A stretch of DNA of 64,000 nt from Pacificoceanicola sp049803835. Lineage in GTDB: Bacteria; Pseudomonadota; Alphaproteobacteria; Rhodobacterales; Rhodobacteraceae. A program made the translations under genes and the position numbers. The DNA is taken from NCBI RefSeq assembly GCF_049803835.1, contig NZ_JBNAGK010000009.1, positions 191,181-255,180 of the forward strand, given 5' to 3'. The notes under the pieces were generated by a model. The model was not told where the DNA came from. It searched no databases and was given only the letters and a program-made list of their open reading frames with translations. Below, piece after piece: positions 17,991 to 26,045 of this stretch. Positions within the stretch are counted from its first letter, which is position 1. The number at the start of each line of letters is the position of its first letter.

Positions 17991-18898
17991 GCCAGCACCC
18001 CGGGGTGGATCCTGGTCCAGCGCCCCATGCGTGCCCGGAACCAGGTGCGCTGGCGCTTGGCGAATTGCCGGGTGAGGATGGTGGCGCGGGTCGTCGCCTC
18101 GGCCTCCGTCATCTCGCCCCTGAGGACTGCGATCAGCTCCGCCGCGCCGATCGCCTTGGAAGAGGGCAGGGCCCGTGTGAAGGTCGGCAGGTTGGCGCGG
18201 GCTTCGTCCAGCGCCCCGGCCTGCAGCATTTTGGTAAAACGCTGCGCGATCCTTGGGCTCAGCCAGTCTTTTGGTGCATCGAACAGGGCCGTTTGTGCAT
18301 GATCGAGCGGCAGAAGCGGCGGCGGCGTGTCGTCCTGCCAGTCGGCGAGGCCGCGGCCCGTCGTCCGCAGAACCTCCCAGGCCCGCATCACGCGGGCCGG
18401 GTTGTAACGGTCGATCCGCTCCAGCGTCCGCGCATCCAGCTCGGCGCAGATCGCCTGCAAGCCATGCTCCGCCAGCCGCGCCTCGCCCTCGGCGCGGATC
18501 CGTGGCGGGGTGAGCGGGATGTCCGCCAGCCCCTCGGTCAGGGCGGTGAAATAGAGCCCGGTGCCGCCGGTGATGATCAGCCGCTGCCCCGTTTCGAGCA
18601 GCGCCGCCACCGCGCGAAGCCAGTCGCCGACGGAGTAGGGCTGGTCCCCCGGCACATGGCCATAGAGCGCGTGCGCGGCCTGCCGTTCCTCCGCCTTTGA
18701 CGGGCGCGCGGTCAGAATCCGCCAGTTTTCATACACTTGAATGGCGTCGGCATTCACGATCACGCCGCCCTGGTCTCGCGCCAGCGCCAGCGCCAGCGCG
18801 GACTTCCCGCTCGCCGTCGGCCCGGCGATCAGCACGTGCCGCGCCGGATCGAACCCCCGGGCCACCTCGCGCGCCGCTGCCATATGAGAGACTGCCAT
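17987..18898 (-). CDS. miaA: tRNA dimethylallyltransferase
   Basis: This enzyme transfers a dimethylallyl group to N6 of A37 in tRNAs reading UNN codons. The 303-aa protein shows the P-loop GPTASGKSALALALA near residue 24, the substrate motif NADAIQVYENW, ITGGTGLYF, and the RNA-binding part with ARVMRAWEVLRTTG. A frame extending to 19063 would overlap the divergent pyrH start, so ATG 18898 is preferred; ATG 18883 is also possible. An araC-type gene follows with a 4-bp overlap. Confidence 0.95.
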   Translation of the reverse strand: MAVSHMAAAREVARGFDPARHVLIAGPTASGKSALALALARDQGGVIVNADAIQVYENWRILTARPSKAEERQAAHALYGHVPGDQPYSVGDWLRAVAALLETGQRLIITGGTGLYFTALTEGLADIPLTPPRIRAEGEARLAEHGLQAICAELDARTLERIDRYNPARVMRAWEVLRTTGRGLADWQDDTPPPLLPLDHAQTALFDAPKDWLSPRIAQRFTKMLQAGALDEARANLPTFTRALPSSKAIGAAELIAVLRGEMTEAEATTRATILTRQFAKRQRTWFRARMGRWTRIHPGVLA

Positions 18899-19028
18899 AC
18901 TGCCCCGGTCCGGTCCTGATGTCGCGGCCCCGTGCCGCGCTGCAATGCGGCAGCCGGGCATTGCAGCCGCCACCGATTTACGCCAAACATGGCCGCGATC
19001 ATAGTCCCCAGCCAAGACGGAGCGCAAC

Positions 19029-19763
19029 ATGACCGAGAGCGGCACGCCGGAAACCAAGTTCAAACGCGTGATGTTGAAGATCTCCGGGGAGGCGCTGATG
19101 GGCGACCAGGGTTACGGCCTGCATCCGCCGACCGTCCAGCGCATCGCAAACGAGGTCAAGGCGGTGCACGACCTTGGCGTCGAAATCTGCATGGTGATCG
19201 GCGGCGGCAATGTTTTCAGAGGCCTGGCGGGCAGCGCCCAAGGGATGGAACGCACCACCGCCGATTACATGGGGATGCTGGCGACGGTGATGAACGCGCT
19301 GGCGATGCAGTCTGCGCTGGAGGGGCTGGGGGTGTTCTGCCGGGTGATCACGGCCATTCGCATGGACGAGGTCGCCGAGCCCTACATCCGCCGCCGCGCC
19401 GTGCGCCACCTGGAAAAGAAGCGGGTGTGCATCTTTGCCGCGGGCACCGGCAACCCTTACTTTACCACGGACACCGCCGCCGCGCTGCGGGCCAACGAGA
19501 TGGCCTGCGAGGCGATCCTGATGGGCAAGAACGGGGTCGATGGGGTCTATGACAAGGACCCGAAGCAGCACGCCGATGCAAAACGCTATGACAGCGTGAC
19601 CTTCGACGAGGTCTTGTCGAAGAACCTCAAGGTCATGGACGCCAGCGCGATCGCGCTGACCCGGGACAACAACCTCGACATCATCGTGTTTTCGCTGGAC
19701 GAGCCCGGTGGGTTCAAGGGGATCCTTGCGGGGCAGGGGACCTATACCCGCGTGCACGGCTGA
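19029..19763 (+). CDS. pyrH: UMP kinase
   Basis: This 244-aa amino-acid-kinase-fold enzyme phosphorylates UMP to UDP in pyrimidine nucleotide synthesis. Motifs are KRVMLKISGEALMG, the nucleotide-binding VIGGGNVFRG, FAAGTGNPYFTTDTAA, and GVDGVYDKDP. Its last 50 bp overlap the 3' end of a convergent GlxA-type regulator gene. In most relatives frr follows directly; here that gene intervenes. Confidence 0.97.
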   Translation: MTESGTPETKFKRVMLKISGEALMGDQGYGLHPPTVQRIANEVKAVHDLGVEICMVIGGGNVFRGLAGSAQGMERTTADYMGMLATVMNALAMQSALEGLGVFCRVITAIRMDEVAEPYIRRRAVRHLEKKRVCIFAAGTGNPYFTTDTAAALRANEMACEAILMGKNGVDGVYDKDPKQHADAKRYDSVTFDEVLSKNLKVMDASAIALTRDNNLDIIVFSLDEPGGFKGILAGQGTYTRVHG

Positions 19764-20679
19764 CCGTCCGTTTCATCGCCCGCAGGTCTCGCGGCGTCTC
19801 GCCGAAGTGTGTCTTGTAACTGCGGGTGAAGGCAGAGGGCGACTGGAATCCGGTTGCGGAGGCGATTTCGTGCACGGATTGCCCGGTTTCCTGCACCAGA
19901 CGCCTTGCCCGCTTGAGGCGCAGGTCGAGGTAGACTTCCGCGGGCGTCATGCCGAAGCCGGATTTGCACCGGCTGCGCATCTGTTTCGGCGACAGCTCCA
20001 GCTCGCGGGCAATGACATCGAGCGGCAACGGCGTTTCGATATGCGCGGCCATCACCGATTGCATCCGGCCAAGCACCCTGTCGGGCGTGTCCTCCGAGCG
20101 GGCGGCGGGAGAGCCGAGGGCCTCCCCGGCGCGGCGCACCTCGGCCGCGAGTTCCGGGGCGACGGCGCGGGACAGCCAGGCCAGCAGCGCGTCCACCACC
20201 GGCAGGCCGCCGGGGCAGGTGAGCCGCTGCATGGAGAGCACGAAGGGCGCCTCGATGCGGGCAATCTCCGGCCAGAGCGGATCGCGGTCCGTTGGCAGAT
20301 CGCCCGCCAGCACAGCCTCCCGGCCCGCCAGAAGACCGAGCTCGGCGAGGATCTGCGTCCCCGCGCCGATGCCGCCGATGGTGGCGCCCACCTGCGACGC
20401 ATTGAGAAGGAAACCGCGCAGACCGAAGGGAATCCGCGCCAGCGGATCGCGCCCGGCAAAGACGAGGATCAGGTCGATCCCCGGCCCCCGCTCCCAGCCG
20501 GTGCAGTCCGGCACCAGGCGCGCGCCTTCCGCGGTGACGACCGGCTCGCCGGTCAGGGTGCGGGTGCGGAAGGTGACGAGGTCCCGGCCGGAACAGCGGT
20601 TGGCCAGTTCGAGCACATGGCGCGACAGCGCAATGTCGAGCATGGAGGCATCGGGGCACGCGACGAAACAGACCTGCAT
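19714..20679 (-). CDS. GlxA-type regulator (DJ-1/PfpI domain plus AraC HTH)
   Basis: The 321-aa protein has an N-terminal DJ-1/PfpI-like domain (about 1-170) and an AraC/XylS DNA-binding domain (about 205-305: LPLDVIARELELSPKQMRSRC, SVHEIASATGFQSPSAFTRSYKTHFGETPRD). The nucleophile-elbow position reads GGIGAGTQILA without the cysteine found in active amidotransferases, so the domain is probably a ligand sensor. Relatives control arginine, carnitine or glycine-betaine catabolism. It overlaps pyrH by 50 bp, tail to tail, and interrupts the usual pyrH-frr pair. Confidence 0.9.
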   Translation of the reverse strand: MQVCFVACPDASMLDIALSRHVLELANRCSGRDLVTFRTRTLTGEPVVTAEGARLVPDCTGWERGPGIDLILVFAGRDPLARIPFGLRGFLLNASQVGATIGGIGAGTQILAELGLLAGREAVLAGDLPTDRDPLWPEIARIEAPFVLSMQRLTCPGGLPVVDALLAWLSRAVAPELAAEVRRAGEALGSPAARSEDTPDRVLGRMQSVMAAHIETPLPLDVIARELELSPKQMRSRCKSGFGMTPAEVYLDLRLKRARRLVQETGQSVHEIASATGFQSPSAFTRSYKTHFGETPRDLRAMKRTVSRARGYRSPAPQGSP

Positions 20680-21012
20680 GGCATACTTTCAAAGCTGAGA
20701 CTCGAGTTCGCCCGTTTGTGCGCCCGAAAGGTAAAGACTCCCTTTCCCGCTCCGGCGTTTTCCGCATCAAAGCGGTAAATTCCTGCACGCTTTTACCGGG
20801 ATCTGCGCCTCTGGTTCATGATCGCGGGTCGGTCCCGATCATGCCGTCACGGCTCACCACGCCCGCGCAAAGCACCGCCGCCCGAGAGCTATCGCGGAAT
20901 TTGCGGTTTTCCTCCAACGCCATGCTCTATACAACACGCCCGTTGCGGGTTTATAGCAACACCAGCTTTTGCCGCCACGGACCGGCGGCACCGAAGAGGG
21001 AGAGACAGGCAG
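20680..21012. promoter_or_regulatory. 333-bp divergent intergenic region with an inverted repeat
   Basis: This region separates the GlxA-type gene from frr and must carry promoters for both. CATGATCG (20817-20824) and CGATCATG (20836-20843) form a perfect inverted repeat around an 11-nt spacer, a plausible operator for the adjacent regulator. I see no ORF with a ribosome-binding site. Confidence 0.5.
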
Positions 21013-21579
21013 ATGTCCGCAGATGAATTCGAGCTCGATACCGATGATCTGAAACGCCGCATGGACGGCGCCATCGCCAACCTGCGCACCGAATTCGCCT
21101 CGCTGCGCACAGGGCGGGCCTCGGGCTCGATGCTGGAGCCGGTGATGGTGGACGCCTACGGCCAGATGACCCCGATCAACCAGGTCGGCACCGTCAACGT
21201 GCCGGAGCCGCGCATGGTGACGATCAACGTCTGGGACAAGGGCCTTGTGAACAAGGTGGAAAAGGCGATCCGGGACAGCGGCCTCGGCATCAACCCGCAG
21301 CTCAACGGCACCATCATCATGTTGCCGATTCCCGAACTGAACGAGGAGCGCCGCCGCGAGCTGGGCAAGGTCGCCGGGCAATATGCCGAGCACGCCCGCG
21401 TCAGCATCCGCAACGTGCGCCGCGATGGCATGGATCAGATCAAGAAGGGCAAGGCAGACGGCCTGTCCGAGGACGACCAGAAGCTCTGGGAACAGGAGGT
21501 CCAGGACCTCACGAACAAGTACATCAAGCTGGTGGACGAGCAACTCGAGACCAAGCAGGAAGAGATCATGCAGGTCTGA
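21013..21579 (+). CDS. frr: Ribosome recycling factor
   Basis: The 188-aa protein releases the post-termination ribosome together with EF-G. It shows the RRF hallmarks: a long helical domain (about 1-30 and 105-188, including ARVSIRNVRRDGMDQIK) and the small beta/alpha domain (YGQMTPINQVGTVNVPEPRM). The length is standard. ATG 21013 follows an AGACAGG-type ribosome site; the frame is open upstream but unlike the family. Confidence 0.97.
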   Translation: MSADEFELDTDDLKRRMDGAIANLRTEFASLRTGRASGSMLEPVMVDAYGQMTPINQVGTVNVPEPRMVTINVWDKGLVNKVEKAIRDSGLGINPQLNGTIIMLPIPELNEERRRELGKVAGQYAEHARVSIRNVRRDGMDQIKKGKADGLSEDDQKLWEQEVQDLTNKYIKLVDEQLETKQEEIMQV

Positions 21580-21602
21580 GCCACCACGGGGCGGCTTGCG
21601 GC

Positions 21603-21616
21603 CCCGGGCTCGACCC
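21603..21616. repeat. Partial copy of the CCCGGG palindrome
   Basis: CCCGGGCTCGACCC matches the first 14 bases of the 17-bp element at 2891, lying between frr and uppS. Confidence 0.5.
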
Positions 21617-21637
21617 ATGCCGATCGTCAGGACCGCC

Positions 21638-22366
21638 ATGATGAACAAACCGCTCCGCGAGAGTAAAGGACCGCGCCACGTGGCCATCATCATGGATGGC
21701 AACGGTCGCTGGGCGACCATGCGCGGCCGCCCGCGACTGTTCGGCCATCATGCCGGCGCCAAAAGGGTCCGGGAGGTCGTGGAGGCCTGTCCGGACCTCG
21801 GCATCAAGTACCTGACGATCTTTGCCTTTTCGACGGAGAACTGGAAGCGCACGCAGGTCGAGGTGGCCGGGCTGATGAGCCTGTTCCGCCGCTACATCTC
21901 CAAGGAGGCACGCGCGCTGAAGGAGCGCAACGTGCAGGTGCGCTTCATCGGCGACCGCGTGCGGCTGGACAGGAAACTGACCGCGCTGATGGACGAGCTG
22001 GAGCAGCTGACCGCCGATTGCACCGGCACCAACCTCACCATCGCGCTGAACTACGGCGGCCGCGACGAGGTGGCCCGCGCGACTCAGCGGCTGGCGCAGG
22101 ATGTGGCGGACGGCAAGCTCGATCCGGCGGACGTGGACGAGGAAACCCTGCCGAAGTATCTCGACACCCATGTGCTGCCGGACCCGGACCTTGTCATCCG
22201 GACCAGCGGCGAGGCGCGGATTTCCAACTTCCTGCTCTGGCAGTCGGCCTATGCGGAATACGAATTCGTCGACACGCTCTGGCCGGATTTCACCGGCGAG
22301 GAGCTTGGCCGCCTTGTGACCTCCTATGGCAAGCGGGAGCGCCGCTATGGTGCGGTGAAGACATGA
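21638..22366 (+). CDS. uppS: Isoprenyl transferase (undecaprenyl diphosphate synthase)
   Basis: This enzyme makes the C55 lipid carrier for peptidoglycan and polysaccharides from FPP and IPP. The 242-aa protein has the catalytic IIMDGNGRWA, GHHAGAKRVRE, FAFSTENWKR, and the C-terminal DPDLVIRTSGEARISNFLLWQSAYAE region (cited as separate short motifs DLVIRTSGE and NFLLWQSAYAE). Start ATG 21638 has CAGGA 5 nt upstream; an earlier ATG at 21617 is in frame. The stop overlaps the cdsA start by 4 bp. Confidence 0.96.
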   Translation: MMNKPLRESKGPRHVAIIMDGNGRWATMRGRPRLFGHHAGAKRVREVVEACPDLGIKYLTIFAFSTENWKRTQVEVAGLMSLFRRYISKEARALKERNVQVRFIGDRVRLDRKLTALMDELEQLTADCTGTNLTIALNYGGRDEVARATQRLAQDVADGKLDPADVDEETLPKYLDTHVLPDPDLVIRTSGEARISNFLLWQSAYAEYEFVDTLWPDFTGEELGRLVTSYGKRERRYGAVKT

Positions 22367-23145
22367 GCGCGAACTGGGACGATCTGAAACCGCGCGTGCT
22401 GTCCGGGATCGCGATGATCGCCGTGGGTCTGATCGCGGTGTGGCTCGGCGGGCTGGTGTTCCAGCTGCTGATCGCGGTCATCACCGGGCTGATGGTGTGG
22501 GAACTGGTGCGGATGCTGGACCCGGCGCGGAAGACCGAAGCGCTGATCCTCGCAGGCATCACGGCGCTGGTGTCCATGCTGGCGATGCACCTGCCCCCGG
22601 CGGTGACCTTGCCGCTGCTGCTGGCGCCGTCGATGGTGGGCCTCGGCCGGATGGGACGGGGCGGCGTGACCTACGGGGTGTTTACCGCATTGATATTGCT
22701 CGCAGGCTTCGGGATGATGTCGCTGCGCGGCGAGTTCGGGCTCGTCTGGATGCTCTGGCTGGTGCTGGTGGTCGTGGTGACGGATGTGGCGGGGTATTTC
22801 GCGGGCCGGATGATCGGCGGGCCGAAGTTCTGGCCCCGGGTCAGTCCGAAGAAGACCTGGTCAGGCACCGTCGCGGGCTGGATCGCGGCGGCCATCGTCG
22901 GGGTGATCTTTGCGCAATGGACCATTGCCGGGACGGGCCTCGCGGGCGTGTCCATCGCGGTCAGCATGGCGAGCCAGCTGGGCGACATCGCCGAAAGCGC
23001 GATCAAGCGGCGGGCCGGGGTGAAGGACAGCTCGACCCTGATTCCGGGTCACGGCGGCCTGCTGGACCGCTTCGACGGGATGCTGGGCGCCTCGGTTTTT
23101 CTGGTGATCGCGGGTCAGATCATCGGTTTCCCGCCGGGCGTCTGA
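22363..23145 (+). CDS. cdsA: Phosphatidate cytidylyltransferase
   Basis: This 260-aa integral membrane enzyme makes CDP-diacylglycerol from phosphatidate and CTP. About seven transmembrane helices are visible. The C-terminal CDP-DAG synthase signature reads SQLGDIAESAIKRRAGVKDS, followed by PGHGGLLDRFDG. It is translationally coupled to uppS through ATGA and sits 7 bp before dxr, placing it in the envelope operon. Confidence 0.95.
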   Translation: MSANWDDLKPRVLSGIAMIAVGLIAVWLGGLVFQLLIAVITGLMVWELVRMLDPARKTEALILAGITALVSMLAMHLPPAVTLPLLLAPSMVGLGRMGRGGVTYGVFTALILLAGFGMMSLRGEFGLVWMLWLVLVVVVTDVAGYFAGRMIGGPKFWPRVSPKKTWSGTVAGWIAAAIVGVIFAQWTIAGTGLAGVSIAVSMASQLGDIAESAIKRRAGVKDSSTLIPGHGGLLDRFDGMLGASVFLVIAGQIIGFPPGV

Positions 23146-23152
23146 GGCCTCC

Positions 23153-24316
23153 ATGCGGCGCGTGTCCATCCTCGGGGCGACCGGCTCCATCGGCCAGAAT
23201 ACCATCGACCTGATCGCCCGGGACCGGGAGGCCTACGAGGTCGTGGCGCTGACCGGCGGGCGGAACGTGGCGGCGCTGGCGCGGGACGCGGTGGCGCTGC
23301 GGGCGCAGGTCGCGGTTGTCGCCGACGAAAGCGCCTTGCCCGCGCTGCGCGAGGCTCTGGCCGGGAGCGGTGTCGCGGCGGCGGCGGGGCGCGCGGCGCT
23401 GATCGAGGCGGCGCAGCGGCCGGCGGATTGGGTGATGTCGGCGATTGTCGGCGCGGCGGGGCTGGAGCCCGGGCTCCGGGCGCTGGAAGGCGGCGCGGCG
23501 CTGGCGCTGGCCAACAAGGAAAGCATGGTCTGCGCCGGACCGCTGATGATGCGCACGGCGCGGGAGGGCAGGGGCACGCTCCTGCCGGTGGACAGCGAGC
23601 ATTCGGCGGTGTTTCAGGCGCTGATCGGCGAGGATATCGCGGCGGTGGAGCGCATCGTGATCACCGCCAGCGGCGGCGCGTTCCGCGACTGGCCTCTGGA
23701 CCGGCTCGACAACGCGACGCCGGAGCAGGCCGCGACGCATCCGAACTGGGACATGGGCCAGCGCATCACCATCGACAGCGCCTCGATGTTCAACAAGGCG
23801 CTGGAGCTGATCGAGACCCGGGAGTTCTTCGGCATCGACCCGTCGAAGATCGAAACGGTCGTGCATCCGGAATCGATGATCCACGCGCTGGTCGGCTTCC
23901 ATGACGGGGCGCTGATGGCGCATGTGGGGATGCCGGACATGCGCCACGCCATCGGCTTTGCCCTGCATTACCCGGAGCGGCGGGCGCTGCCGGTCGAACG
24001 GCTCGATCTGGTGAAACTCGGGCAGATGACCTTCCGCCCCGCCTGCGAGACCCGCTGGCCGGCGCTGCGGCTGGCGCGGGAGGTGATGGCGCAGGGTGGG
24101 CTGTCGGGGGCCGTGTTCAACGCGGCCAAGGAGGTTGCGCTGGACGGATTCATCGAAAAGCGCATAAGCTTTACACGCATGGCGGGTGTCGTCGAAGAGG
24201 TTCTTAACCGGCTTTCGGCCCAGACGGGCCTTATTGATGCCGAAGTTACTCTTGATAACGCCCTGCAGGCAGACCATCTAGCGAGGGCGAAGGCCCGCGA
24301 GGTCATGGCTGTCTGA
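23153..24316 (+). CDS. dxr: 1-Deoxy-D-xylulose 5-phosphate reductoisomerase
   Basis: This enzyme commits DXP to MEP for isoprenoid synthesis, using NADPH and a divalent metal. The 387-aa protein shows the NADPH site GATGSIGQNT (residues 8-17), LANKESMV, the metal-binding PVDSEHSAVFQ (Asp and Glu), TASGGAFRDW, and MGQRITIDSASMFNKALE. It supplies precursors for UppS encoded just upstream. Confidence 0.97.
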   Translation: MRRVSILGATGSIGQNTIDLIARDREAYEVVALTGGRNVAALARDAVALRAQVAVVADESALPALREALAGSGVAAAAGRAALIEAAQRPADWVMSAIVGAAGLEPGLRALEGGAALALANKESMVCAGPLMMRTAREGRGTLLPVDSEHSAVFQALIGEDIAAVERIVITASGGAFRDWPLDRLDNATPEQAATHPNWDMGQRITIDSASMFNKALELIETREFFGIDPSKIETVVHPESMIHALVGFHDGALMAHVGMPDMRHAIGFALHYPERRALPVERLDLVKLGQMTFRPACETRWPALRLAREVMAQGGLSGAVFNAAKEVALDGFIEKRISFTRMAGVVEEVLNRLSAQTGLIDAEVTLDNALQADHLARAKAREVMAV

Positions 24317-24341
24317 CGACTCGGAAAGAGGGGGCAAGACC

Positions 24342-25685
24342 TTGGAATTCACTTCGCTGATCACGCAATTCGGCGGCCTCCTGTGGGCGGTCCTGTTCTT
24401 TGTCGTGGCCCTCTCGATCATCGTGGCGATCCACGAATACGGCCATTACATCGTCGGCAAGAAATCGGGGATCTTCCCGGAAGTCTTCTCGCTCGGGTTC
24501 GGGCCGGTGCTCTGGAGCCGGATGGACAAGGACGGCACGAAGTGGCAGCTCGCGGCGATCCCCTTTGGCGGATACGTGAAGTTCAAGGGCGACGCGAACC
24601 CCTCCGGCGGACGCGATGCGGCGGTCTATGACAGGATCTCCGAGGAAGAGCGGCGCTCGACCATGGACGGCGCCCCGCTCTGGGCGCGCACGGCCACCGT
24701 CGCCGCCGGTCCGCTGTTCAACTTCATCCTGTCGCTGATCATCTTTGCCGGGGTCTTCATGGTGCGGGGCCAGCCCGCCGACCCGCTGGTGATCTCCAGC
24801 CTCAAGCCGGTGCCCTTCGTGCAGGAACTGGAGGAGGGCGACCAGATCCTCGCCATCGCGGGCAAGGCCCTGCCGGACGCGGAGGACAAGGTGGCCTATG
24901 ACGCCTTCATGGCGGCCCTGCCGCGTGAGCCGCAACTCGACTACCGGGTGCTGCGGGACGGGCGGGAATTGACCGTCACCGGCCCCTATTTCCTCGCGCC
25001 CATCGTCGGCAGCGTCGCGCCGCGTTCGGCTTCGATGGATGCCGGGTTGGAGACCGGCGACGTGATCACCAAGCTCAACGGCGAGCCGGTGTTTGCCTTC
25101 GAGCAACTGCCCGAAGTCATCGAAAATTCCGAAGGCGCCCCGGCGCAGCTGGAGATCTGGCGCGATGGCGAGGTGCTGACCCGTACCCTGACCCCGCGCC
25201 GGGTGGACGAGCCGCAGCCCGAGGGCGGGTTCCGCACTGTCTATCGCATCGGTCTGGGCAGCGGGTTGCTGTTCGAACCGGCAACCGAGCGCCTTGGTCT
25301 CGGCGAGGCGCTCGGCGATGCGGTGGCGCAGGTCGGCACCATCATGTCCGGATCGGTCTCCGGCCTGTGGCACATGGCGACGGGCGCAATCAGCAGCTGC
25401 AACCTCTCCGGCGCCATCGGCATCGCCCAGACCTCCGGCGACATGGCGAGCCAGGGCGCCGTCAGTTTCATCTGGTTCATCGCGGTGCTGTCCACGGCGA
25501 TCGGGATGCTGAACCTCTTCCCGGTGCCGGTGCTCGATGGCGGGCACCTGGTGTTCTACGCCTATGAGGCGGTCTCCGGCCGCCCGCCGAGCGACAAGGC
25601 GCTGCGCGTGCTGATGTCCATCGGCCTGACTGTCGTGCTGGCGTTGATGATCTTCGGCCTGACGAACGATTTGTTCTGCTACTGA
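24342..25685 (+). CDS. rseP: RIP metalloprotease RseP (site-2 protease)
   Basis: The 447-aa intramembrane zinc protease cuts anti-sigma factors and cleaved signal peptides. It has catalytic HEYGH (His31-Glu32-His35) in the first helix, a PDZ domain at about 205-285 (GSVAPRSASMDAGLETGDVI), and the third zinc ligand in NLFPVPVLDGGHL. An earlier segment (about 125-190) may be a second, degenerate PDZ. The start is TTG at 24342, behind an AAGAGGGGG ribosome site; no other start fits the conserved N-terminus. It lies 25 bp after dxr. Confidence 0.95.
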   Translation: MEFTSLITQFGGLLWAVLFFVVALSIIVAIHEYGHYIVGKKSGIFPEVFSLGFGPVLWSRMDKDGTKWQLAAIPFGGYVKFKGDANPSGGRDAAVYDRISEEERRSTMDGAPLWARTATVAAGPLFNFILSLIIFAGVFMVRGQPADPLVISSLKPVPFVQELEEGDQILAIAGKALPDAEDKVAYDAFMAALPREPQLDYRVLRDGRELTVTGPYFLAPIVGSVAPRSASMDAGLETGDVITKLNGEPVFAFEQLPEVIENSEGAPAQLEIWRDGEVLTRTLTPRRVDEPQPEGGFRTVYRIGLGSGLLFEPATERLGLGEALGDAVAQVGTIMSGSVSGLWHMATGAISSCNLSGAIGIAQTSGDMASQGAVSFIWFIAVLSTAIGMLNLFPVPVLDGGHLVFYAYEAVSGRPPSDKALRVLMSIGLTVVLALMIFGLTNDLFCY

Positions 25686-25696
25686 CGACAATTCTC

Positions 25697-25721
25697 GGGG
25701 CAGCCGCCAAATTGCTGCCCC
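25697..25721 (+). terminator. Stem-loop after rseP
   Basis: GGGGCAGC and GCTGCCCC form an 8-bp stem with a 9-nt loop just after the rseP stop. It is followed by AATTCTG, not a U-run, so it may mark partial termination or mRNA processing before the outer-membrane genes. Confidence 0.5.
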
Positions 25722-25765
25722 AATTCTGCGTCATCAAGGGTCCTGTAGATATGGGAGCCGAATCC

Positions 25766-25897
25766 ATGCAGACGATTCAAGCCGGATACCGCAGCGTGAG
25801 CCTGCTGGTCACCATCAACTGGGACCGGCTGCTGTACATCGCGACGATCATCTTTGCCCTGTTTTTCGGGGCTTACCTCGGGGCGCTGCTGGTCTGA
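25766..25897 (+). CDS. 43-aa single-span membrane protein between rseP and bamA
   Basis: ATG 25766 has GGGAG 8 nt upstream (25753-25757); an earlier ATG at 25751 lacks a ribosome site. The peptide has a polar N-terminus (MQTIQAGYRSVSLLV) and one helix (LLYIATIIFALFFGAYLGAL) running to the C-terminus. It is flanked by two stem-loops (25697-25721 and 25905-25934). Function is unknown; its position suggests an envelope-related small protein. Confidence 0.7.
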   Translation: MQTIQAGYRSVSLLVTINWDRLLYIATIIFALFFGAYLGALLV

Positions 25898-25904
25898 TAG
25901 TCAA

Positions 25905-25934
25905 GCGCAAAATCCGGCGTGAGCCGGTTTGCGC
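25905..25934 (+). terminator. Bulged stem-loop upstream of bamA
   Basis: GCGCAAA-AT-CCGGC pairs with GCCGG-TTTGCGC around a GTGA tetraloop, giving a 12-bp stem with a 2-nt bulge. No U-run follows, but it lies just before the bamA promoter and probably ends or attenuates the rseP message. Confidence 0.6.
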
Positions 25935-25984
25935 CTATCACGGCAAAAACCGCAACATATGGTAGGACATAGGCCCATCGGCTT

Positions 25985-26013
25985 TTGACAACCCTCTCCA
26001 ATCCCGGTAGTGA
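25985..26013 (+). promoter_or_regulatory. Sigma-70-type promoter for bamA
   Basis: TTGACA (25985-25990), a 17-bp spacer and TAGTGA (26008-26013) give a perfect -35 box and a weaker -10 box. Transcription would begin near 26020, which supports an ATG downstream of that point as the bamA start. Confidence 0.6.
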
Positions 26014-26045
26014 CTTTGCAAGGGATGTCGGAGTGGATTGCGATA

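Noticed and set aside
18899..19063. N-terminal extension of MiaA
   Set aside because: It would run over the divergent pyrH start and promoter and has no similarity to the family's N-terminus.
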